In this document: positions 31,627 through 39,562 of the stretch, piece by piece
Numbering within the stretch: position 1 is the stretch's first letter
Layout: each line of letters starts with the position of its first letter
Assembly (NCBI GenBank): GCA_000697355.1
Contig: JNEN01000844.1
Span: 1-39,562, forward strand
Reading direction: 5' to 3'
Origin: Syncephalastrum monosporum B8922
Taxonomy: Eukaryota > Mucoromycota > Mucoromycetes > Mucorales > Syncephalastraceae
Length of the DNA: 39,562 nt
Position numbers and translations under genes: made by a program
The notes under the pieces: model-generated
Told to the model about the DNA's origin: nothing
What the model saw: the letters and a program-made list of their open reading frames with translations, nothing else
Databases searched by the model: none

Positions 31627-33329
31627 TCATTGCAGATAGGTAAGGGCCTGTTGTCGCGCATTGGCGCTTGAAATAAACGCTGCATAGGACCACGTCAAAT
31701 CACGTGCACCCATCTCAAACCCGGTGTAGCGATTAAATTGTTCTGAGAGCGAGCCGTTCGGCCGTTGGTGAAACTGGATGGTCGCCAAAAATTGGTCCGC
31801 TTCGTGGGCCATGGCGTGCATCAGTTCGGTAAAGCGTGGTGTGCCCCAGTCATAGATGCCCGTCGTCGATGTGGTGGTGGGGGTCATGAAGCGTTTAAAA
31901 AAGGCAAGATTGGTTGGGTTGATGACGACGGGCTGGCGTGCGGACATCCACGTGGCAATGGCATGGTAGTAGACTTCGGCAACAGCAGCCGTGGTCAAGA
32001 ACCACGGGTTGCCCATCCCATCCCCACGGTAACCGTCATAGGTATCTTCAGGGTACCGACCCACGGCCACGCCAAGGTCGCCTCGATGAGCATTGAGAGG
32101 GTAGATCGCTTCAAAACGCGTCACGATAGCTGAGGCGGTGGCCAGGATCGCGTCCGATGTGGGGCCGAAACCATCTTGGGCAGGCGCATGGAGAGCAGCT
32201 AGCAGAGTCGCCGTGTCGAGTCGGCTGGATTTCTTGGTATCGTCGTAATCGTTGCAGGGATCCTGTGTGACTTCTAGGTAGAGGCGCTCGTCTGACCAGA
32301 ATGTTGCGAGTCGCTTTTGAATGGCCTGCATAGTGTCGTGGAAGACATCCGTGTCAAACAGAGCTTGAGCGTGCTCAAACACACTGTAGATGCTCTTGAG
32401 TGTATAAAAATGCACGCCGCACGTCTCCTCCCTGGAAAAATCCGACGTCAATACGGCTGATCCTTTTACTGCAAAAGAACGAGACACTTGCCACAAGTCG
32501 AAGCATGGTTCTGACCATACATCCTTGAGGTAATCGAGATCACGCGCAATAGCAGGTTTAAGGACCTTTTGGAAATAGTCGGGGTCCGGATGTACATGGG
32601 CGAGTTGAATGAAAGTCAGGGCCCGGGCGGCAGGACCATCATTTTGTGGCCTGCGATGCATAAATTAGAATGTCGTGGTATTCACAGCACCAGCTATTTT
32701 TCGTACTCACCTGCCCCAAGGTTGGTTATATCCTGACCCATCCTATACAAAGAATTAACGGTTCGTTAGTCTGGATACAGTAGTGTGGACGTAAAATGGA
32801 GTTCAGAAGGGGATGGACACCTTGTCTACAAGTAGCAACAGAAATATGCATCAGTGAAATACATGACAGCAAAAACAAAAAAAAACTGACTGAATTTAGG
32901 TTCGCCGAGGCACTGGCAGGCGGTGGGCGTTGCTTGGTGGTACACTTCTTGAGCCACATAATCTTGCAAAAGACTCAGCAAGGCAGGATCCTTATGACGA
33001 GCATATTCGTCCACGACGACACGCATGACGAGGGCCGCATCACGGGTCCAGCTGTAGAAATAGTCGGGATCGGCGGTGGAGGGCGAAGCGGCGACAAAAC
33101 CTCGTATCGTTCCAGGTGGGTTAATATTGCGCCGCAAGGCGCTCCAGCTGATGGCTGTTTCTTGCTCCACCCATGTATTCAAGTCAGTCCTTAGTCGCTG
33201 TTGTGAAGAGCCGTATAATACATGCTGGCTTTTTTCATGGGTCACGACGGCCGCTGTTATGAAAGACGTTGTGCATACAAAGGCGAAAATAGTGGACAAG
33301 TGTAGGATACGCATGATAGACGGCCTCAT
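31627..33329 (-). CDS. Glucoamylase, glycoside hydrolase family 15 (secreted, catalytic domain only)
   Basis: It releases glucose from starch chain ends outside the cell. Five exons (33329-32891, 32825-32821, 32742-32711, 32650-32492, 32431-31627) give 479 residues. The protein starts with a signal peptide (MRILHLSTIFAFVCTTSF) after MRPSI. GH15 motifs follow: FYSWTRDAALVMR, CLGEPKFN, DGSGYNQPWGR, PQNDGPAARA, DLWEE (general-acid Glu), GDGMGNPWFLTT and GSLSEQFNRYTG (general-base Glu), then ARDLTWSYAAF. There is no starch-binding domain, and the length suits a bare catalytic module. Two splice choices are unusual: a 5-nt exon (32825-32821), needed to keep frame and supply the Asn of KFN, and a GC-AG intron (32491-32432) that alone restores DLWEE. 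It is transcribed away from the small membrane-protein gene. Confidence 0.93.
32821..32825 (-). other. Putative 5-nt microexon of the glucoamylase gene
   Basis: ACAAG lies between TTGTAG and GTGTCC on the minus strand. Joining it to TTC-A upstream and GAT-GGG downstream reads F-N-K-D-G-S, as GH15 requires. Skipping it shifts the frame. Flanking introns are 65 and 78 nt. Confidence 0.65.
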
Positions 33330-34163
33330 TGTTGCTGTCGCGGTGAGAGGCGGCCTCGTTCGAAGGAAGAGAAAGAGAAACAACCAAATCAGAAGCGGAA
33401 AAGCGATCTGATGATACTTTTTACATTGATACCACGTGACCCTCTTTTCACTTGAACCTGTGAACTCAATGGATACAACGGGTAATATGATGTGATCTTC
33501 TCGGTCAGAAGAGCATTGTGGAAATATATCACTTGAGCAATGTACTCTCGTCGGGTGACAGCGTGAAGCTAAAATAGTTATATGGACCTATACTGTTAAG
33601 CTTGCTGACGATATGTACAGTATTCTTTCTATACATTTGACATCAACAAAAGCGGACTGTGGGGAGACCATGCGTTGCACATCGACGTCATCTAAGGTGG
33701 CACAGCAATGACGACGCGGTGTATTTTGCATGAGCGCCCATCCTACTGCAGTCACTCTACATAAAGCACTACCTTGGCCAGCAGGTCGGTATTACGTCGT
33801 ACCTCACTGTGCATGTATACGTTTACTCCCGAAGGTGCCGTATGCATTAAAAAAAGATGTGGTCAGAGGGACGGTCCCCTCAACCTGAGGGGAGATTATG
33901 ATAACAAAGCGGTAGGAGAACTCCTTGTCTTGACTTAAAGGATGCAGACGCCGATTGGCAAGCCGGTTTCTACTCACGGAAGGCACTGGTAAGCCCTGTC
34001 ATATGCTTCCCTGACATCAAGTCTCAAGGCTGTAATTTGATGGAAGCCTTGTAATTCTGGTGAAGGTGACATACGAGAGCCAATCATATCAGGGGATTCG
34101 TATTTTATTTGTTTTGGACGCGAACGCAGCGCAGACAAGCGTAGTACTACTGCACCCTCCACA
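33330..34163. promoter_or_regulatory. Divergent promoter region between glucoamylase and small membrane protein
   Basis: About 830 bp between two head-to-head genes. It should hold both promoters. A 60-codon frame (33804-33986) has no motif. I see no site I can name with confidence. Confidence 0.45.
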
Positions 34164-34426
34164 ATGACGCTCGCAAAGTTCTATGGCAAGATCTTTGGTC
34201 TGGGAGCTATCATGGGCATGGGCCTAGAAGTCATGCTCATCAAGGGCAATTACTGTACGTTATTATGCAAAAAGGTCGAACACATTGCTCATTCATGCCA
34301 CGCATTATCCCTTCATGTCAATAACTAGACCAAGTACTCGCAGCTTCCGAGGCCAAGCAGAAGCGAAAGGAGCTGGAGCAGGAACAGGAAGACCTGGAGC
34401 GTCTGCAGCGGCTGAAGCAATCATGA
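34164..34426 (+). CDS. Small single-pass membrane protein, possibly mitochondrial SMIM4/UQCC5-like
   Basis: Two exons (34164-34254, 34329-34426) separated by a 74-nt GT-AG intron give 62 residues. A hydrophobic Gly/Met-rich segment (KIFGLGAIMGMGLEVMLIK) follows a short basic start, then NYYQVLAASEAK and a highly charged helix rich in Glu, Lys and Gln. The pattern 'G..M..E..MIK....Y' before a charged helix loosely resembles SMIM4/UQCC5, a small inner-membrane protein that helps complex III assembly. The match is short, so the family is a guess. A clean ATG in good context (CCACAATGA) and the frame-preserving intron support a real gene. It lies divergent to the glucoamylase, and its 3' side is pseudogene territory. 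Confidence 0.62.
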
Positions 34427-34852
34427 TACTGCCAACCAGTATATGACAACAACAACGAATACGACGCGTTGGAACACTCTCCATTGTACTGCATCATAAA
34501 ATACTCGCTGGCATTCTAAACGGCATCAATATCCATTTGCATGCTCAGTAAATGCTCATTGTTCGCCTACTTCTATATGCACCGTCAATAATTTTCCTCT
34601 CCTTCCTCTCCTTCCTCTCTCTCTTGGTCGAATAAGACAAAAGCCAGTTTCTTTCTCCCCTCTCCTTTTATTTCCGTTGCTCTATTGGGATACTTATACG
34701 TGCATAACGTAATTGACATTCACCCACCAGCTGTTTTCCCGCTTCACATCATTCTACATATGTATGCAGCGTCAAATAGTGCGTTAGGGCTGGGTGTCAC
34801 AGGATCAACTCTTTTTATTTCTTTCTTACGCGAGGGCAGGTATCTATTCATC
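34427..34852. other. Intergenic, no gene seen
   Basis: 3' region of the small membrane-protein gene, then T/C-rich sequence (TCTCCTTCC repeats at about 34597-34625). Nothing coding is supported. Confidence 0.5.
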
Positions 34853-36420
34853 TTACCTTGTATTATTTGCTTGGATGTCCAGTAAACCCAGGCCGTCGCC
34901 AAGTGTTGTCTTGGCAGACCAAATAGGAGCAGGTGAGCCTGCGTCATGTCCGAATCCATATCCTTGACGCGCTGGCCAGACTGACGCAAGCTTATACAGG
35001 TACGTGACAATAGTATAGGGTTCGAGTGCCTGGAACGAGGCATCGACGTGCTCCGAGAACGCAGCAACCAAAGCAGCCAGCTCAAATGCTTCTGGTTGCA
35101 CAAGTAATTCCGGTCTTGATCTCGGACACGAGCAGCAGGCCTGCCTTCCGCTGAATGCTAAAAGGTATGGTGTTATCCAGAGTCATTCACGAAAAAATAA
35201 GACAATTCTTCTCTCTCCCTCTCTCTTTTCTTTTTTTTTTTTTTGCTACTAAGCCGCATGCACGTGCATGGGCATACTGTAAAAACACACCGGCATCACC
35301 TCGTGCGTCTGTCATGCATTCCCTTGCGAGCGTGTACTTCTTGATTCATTCCGCCTTCATATCCTGGATCACGATGGCCGAGACGCCCAAGGAATCGGTC
35401 ACAGTATCAGCCACCACATGAACCGGGCGATCGCTCTGTTTTTAGAGCATGTATTCCAAGATCATGGATTTCGTCGTGTCGAGGATATCGTGCAAGAACA
35501 AGCTGTGCCCCGACGAGTCGACATGCCAACGATGCGTCCAAAGTTGACATGCTTTAGATCGAGGTCCCCGGAAAAACGTCTCGCCGCCGCAAATACCTGG
35601 CGAAAGTGCATCTCTTTCTCCGTGCCAACCACGTTAGTGTCGCGATCAAATACATACTTTCTACGGCGCATGAGTAAGGTGGCAAGAACACGATTCAGGT
35701 ACAGATTTGTGCCGTAGCGCGCTGGACAGGAGGTGAGCCGAGACCTTCGGCTTCGAGGTCAATGACGGATGCACCGTCTGTTTTGCGAAGCAGGCCCTTG
35801 CCATGGAACATGCCCTGAACCCGGGGCATATAGCCGTTCGTCTCTGATTCGCCCAAAAACAATGCCCAGGCTTGCATAGATGCCAGCATAGGATGCGATA
35901 CTTGATTCACGAAATCGCCGTGCCCAGTCAGAGCATTCATTACTTGAACGTTTCGCATTCTCTGCATGCTTTTTCTGTCTACCTTCTTCCATGCGTCTGA
36001 AATAGGCGTTGGCCCCAGCGTCGATGGCGACGTCTTGCGCGGTGTCTTTGTTGATACGGACATAGACGTCAAACAGATGGTGGAGCGCAAGGACCGGCAT
36101 GAAAGGGCTTTGCGATTTTAGGCGAGCTGTAGTCAAATCACCACGGTGGGCTGCCTTTCCTGCTGTGGCACGTGAGCCCATCCGTGCCGATCGCTCTCGC
36201 GAAACACCTGGCGAAACACGTCCCGCGTCAAGCTGGCGGGGGTGAAACGAAAAATTGGAGGTTGGCACCATCGGCGTGCGCACCGACGATCCTGTTGCTT
36301 GGCACAAACTAGACACCGATGGACGTCAGACGAAGAAGCCAGTGACAGTTGACAGTGGACCTGGGGCTCTCACCCTTTCAGCGACTGTACGCGAGAGGGA
36401 CACGGGATCGGGAATGCCGG
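34853..36420 (-). pseudogene. Arginyl-tRNA synthetase pseudogene (ArgRS, class I)
   Basis: On the minus strand, successive fragments in changing frames follow the ArgRS order. FRESDRHG appears near the start, then LHHLFDVYVRINKDTAQD and ANAYFRRMEEG, GLLRKTDGASVIDLEAEGLG, RYGTNLYLNRVLA (another frame), VVGTEKEMHFRQVF and HVNFGRIVGMSTRRGT. After a further shift come DILDTTKSMILEYM, VSAIVIQDMKAE then a stop, VFLQYAHARACGL, an A-run, and the anticodon-binding end EAFELAAL...LEPYTIVTYLYKLA. At least five frameshifts or stops make it non-functional, and the HIGH-type motif is not legible. An upstream exon (VPSNRIVGAHADG, after an intron-like GTGAGA...CTAG) suggests it derives from an intron-containing gene copy rather than a processed transcript. 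The functional ArgRS must lie elsewhere. Confidence 0.85.
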
Positions 36421-36780
36421 TCTGACCCTGGGCATGCAAGGGTCGCAGTGTATGTTTTCAGTGACAATGAGAGCTGGCCCTGCTTCTTGGCTGTACGGAA
36501 GAGTGGGTGGATCACGTCCGGACTACATTATGGAGAGCCGAGAGCTGATCGGTGTTGGCCTGCTTGAATTGCAATGCGGTGCTTATAGACATTCACGACT
36601 CTTGCAGTTGCTTTTGCTTTAAACTCTTCAGAAAATAGAGCAGGCAGTGTCAGCGCTAAGTTTGTCCGGTCACACCTGTCAATGCGCCCTTTGGCAACCA
36701 CCCGGACAGCTCCCAAGCAAACGTTTCAAATTTGCAAGACATTGCGCTACCAAATGAATCTTTGCCAAGGCTCCTGAACC

Positions 36781-36822
36781 TTGAGCTGCGTACCTTGAGC
36801 TGTGTACCTTGAGCTGTGTACC
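36781..36822. repeat. 14-bp tandem repeat, three copies
   Basis: The unit TTGAGCTGTGTACC occurs three times in a row; the first copy differs by one base (GCG for GTG). Confidence 0.9.
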
Positions 36823-37390
36823 TTCCCAGGAACGTACTACACCATGGGAGCAATGAACAGCGACTAAGCGCGTACCTTTAAGCTTTCAGGATCTGTACAA
36901 GCAATAGATCTTTCATACAAGACTGTATTGAGAGCAGCACAGCAAGAAATACGTTACAATTGCTTTTTGCGATTGAGAAGACACGCGCATTTACTTTGAA
37001 AGAAGTAGTCCAGCGGACGTTGAGACGGTACATAATACCGTCAAAGACTCTACACTGTGTACACTGTGGGATGCTGCTCTTTGTGGCGAAAGGGAAACCC
37101 GCTTCAGTCTTGCAGCGCTTTCACTGTACCAGAAGTATCGAACGTTGCCGCCCATCAACATAAGACGCCGTTTTGAAAGCCATAAACTTTCGACTCGCTT
37201 TAGCTCGCATTCACAAGGACCACAAAAGAACAGAAGCAAATAAAATAAAAGCCCACCTCTTCCTTTCTTTATTGTTCTTTATCATTTGTACTGTATATAA
37301 TAAAATGGTAATGGAATCTTCGTCCGTTCAGACCGCTCAATTCATCATGCTTACACAAGGCAAGGGTGAAGAGATTGGCGCAGGACGTTC

Positions 37391-37419
37391 AACATTAGAA
37401 ACCCCAACATTAGAAACCC
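37391..37419. repeat. 15-bp tandem repeat, two copies
   Basis: AACATTAGAAACCCC is followed directly by AACATTAGAAACCC and then a small GC-rich stretch (CGGCCAGTCCGGCC). Confidence 0.9.
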
Positions 37420-39269
37420 GGCCAGTCCGGCCACTGACATAAGACCTGGAACAGTCTTCGAGGGGTGATGCCGCTCGCGCGGGAGTCCCCTCACCGAATC
37501 CCCAAGCAACGAGGACCCCAAACTATTCCAGCTTTTCTTTAGTGCGACCAAGATAGCCGGATACCTCAGCCCCACGCACGTTAAACATACAGAGAATCGT
37601 TAGACTCGATCTGTACAAAGGTTTGCCAAGCCCCGTGCCCAAACAGATGAAGAAAAGAGAAAAGAAAAAAGAAAAAAAGGGCGGGCAAAAGGCACCCTTT
37701 ATATAGCTTTTCAGAAATGGTTGGCACTCCGTTTTCCCTTTTCCGGCAATCAGGCGCAGTAAAAGGCGACTTGTGGCAGAGAAATGTGCTTTTGAACATT
37801 AGGTAGATCAAGACATTCCCATGTGTCCATGAGCTTGCGTTTGTATAGGAACGACCGTCATATAACAGCAACGACTTTTTTGGGGCAAGAACGTACGACA
37901 ATAAGATTTGCTTTGATATATATCTTGTAGTCTTTTTATATGATGTATGTATAGATTTAACAACGCCTTTTAAGCCTTTCTTTACCCTGTATTGGGTGCA
38001 CTGGATGGGGGAAATTAATGTACGCGTTTCATGTTTCATTTTAATATTGTTAAAAGTTTAAATGTGCGGGGTGCGGGGGTCTGTGCGCCAACTGTTTTAC
38101 AAAGTTCAAGGGGAGCTGCAACGTACCTCTTCGTCATTGCTAAGGCGACGATATGTGTCATTCATCAGTGTCACCTAGTAATATATTCAATATTTCTAGT
38201 TTTGCAGAGACTATGTCTGTGCTCGCCCTTTTTCTTTGCTTCTAATTTTTTTCCTTGCCTTGGCAGTCCGACGTCGACCGATACCAGCGTGTTCCTTCAA
38301 ATGAAAATTTCTACAGTCACCAGATTCGTCTCACGCGGCGCATGTGTAAAGCAAAGCGGGAACTGTCGATGTTCTCCTTTTCACTCTGTTTCCATCTGGT
38401 ACAGCAAAGTTAAAACGTAAACCAGACAGAGCAACGAGAACTTTTCCTGTACATGCATTGCAAACTAGTTTCAACCTCTATACGCTCAGGGAAAGCAAAA
38501 TACACCGAAGAATAAGCGAATGTTATCACATTCCATCTTGTTTCGTAAGCTAATTTCTCACTGCTGTGAATACAAAGCAAGCTTAAGGAATAATTGCTGT
38601 TGTCATAGTATTGTATCACTGACGTTTAAACCAGCAACGGACACGTCAACTCTGACTACAGATCTTCTAGCTTTACGCCTAAATTACTTTAAGTTCTTTC
38701 CATTTGACAGCATAATATCGCTACATAAGCCTTTTCTATCATCTGCCACTGATCTCCGTTGGTTATTTACCAAGACACCATCGAGAGGCACAAGTTCTAA
38801 CAACTTTTATTCTGACATTGTCAACATTCCCAGACACCTCATTTCGAATCTCTAATTTTCTAATCTCTTATTATCCCACTTACTACTTTCTTTGAAAAGC
38901 TTACCCAATAAGCTTTGCTGATGCTCACACTTTATCACACAATAGTCTAGAAAGGCTCTACTTTTGTACCTTTTCCCTTTTTTTCTTTTTAACCCAAATT
39001 TTCCCAAGTCGCACTCCGGACCTACAAGTGCCTTGGCCCATACTACCTTAACTACCCTCTTACACCAAGCGACGCAGCACAACCATACGTAGCACCTACA
39101 AGGTGGTCATTGAAATACCGACAGCACGTATACACCTATAGCGGCGCCAGTAGATTAGTGCCTACTGCTAATATAATAGCAACAGTCTACAGTTATCAAT
39201 ATATTTCACAGCTCACGTTTGAGTAGAGTGGTTTTTCTAGTCATCCAAAATACATTTTTACACCTTTAG

Positions 39270-39316
39270 GAGTCATCCAGTAGTTGGAGTCATCCAGTAG
39301 TTGGAGTCATCCAGTA
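39270..39316. repeat. 17-bp tandem repeat, 2.8 copies
   Basis: The unit GAGTCATCCAGTAGTTG is present twice in full and once without its last four bases. A related TCATCC occurs about 30 bases upstream (39241). Confidence 0.9.
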
Positions 39317-39562
39317 TTTTGCCGGGATAGATCAGTATTTCTTTTCCTACAGTGTGACACATGAACCCTTTCTCGCAAACGCCCCTCCATAGTATTCTCT
39401 TCACTGTTGCCATCCTAAGTAGTCGGTATACAGTGGCTGTCGGGTAAAAGATGTCTTCGCTGTCATTCACGAAACCAGAAATCCGTTTAAAAGCCAGTGA
39501 CTGAAACGATATTCGTATAAAGAAATTCATACAAAGAAATGAAAACTCATACAAGGACAAAG

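Larger units (their letters stand above)
36421..39562. other. Gene-poor right end, short tandem repeats only
   Basis: Over 3 kb with no supported gene. Frames of 67-152 codons (for example 36960-37163, 37581-38039, 38031-38420, 39273-39560) have no domain, poor composition and mutual overlap. The first ~100 bases may hold further ArgRS relic. Three short tandem repeats are listed separately. Confidence 0.5.

Noticed and set aside
37581..38039. 152-codon minus-strand frame as a membrane protein
   Set aside because: Its hydrophobic run is a simple Phe/Leu tract from an A-rich plus strand, and there is no recognisable domain or intron context.

Overview
The window is nuclear DNA of a filamentous fungus, most probably an early-diverging one of the Mucoromycota (Mucorales-like). 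The signs are short introns (mostly 45-95 nt, GT-AG), many multi-exon genes, a CSL transcription factor, a CH-CH/GAS2 cytoskeletal linker, a Mucoromycota-type GH15 glucoamylase and Fanzor (eukaryotic TnpB-like) genes. The genus is inference. Splice sites were chosen by hand from reading frame, consensus and family motifs, with no transcript data.

Layout. 1-1023: C-terminal half of a Fanzor nuclease gene, open at the window edge, two small introns, no disabling mutation seen. 1.0-7.0 kb: repeat-like accessory DNA holding one convincing secreted-protein gene (minus, 2250-3145), a decayed zinc finger and a ~0.6-kb MITE with ~119-bp terminal inverted repeats (5477-6073). 7.0-34.4 kb: the gene-dense core, with a Na+/phosphate symporter (+), a siroheme-synthesis fusion (+), a ~2975-residue actin/microtubule linker (+), a CSL transcription factor (-), a homologue of the KICSTOR subunit KICS2 (-), a Rck2/Srk1-type kinase (+), a glucoamylase (-) and a small membrane protein (+). 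Between the KICS2-like gene and the kinase (27.0-28.35 kb) lie Fanzor relics in opposite orientations. 34.85-36.4 kb: an arginyl-tRNA synthetase pseudogene (-). 36.4-39.6 kb: no convincing gene, only short tandem repeats.

The core genes do not form one pathway. They cover nutrient uptake and sensing (phosphate, starch, sulfate/siroheme, TORC1-linked KICS2, stress kinase), cytoskeleton and transcription. The accessory story is one Fanzor family seen at three loci: an apparently intact copy at the left edge and relics 27 kb away. The intact copy and the minus-strand relic share a short block just 3' of their stop codons, a candidate element end or part of a guide RNA. Other observations worth checking are a fungal KICS2 homologue, a 5-nt microexon and a GC-AG intron in the glucoamylase, and a 33-T tract inside the last intron of the giant linker gene.
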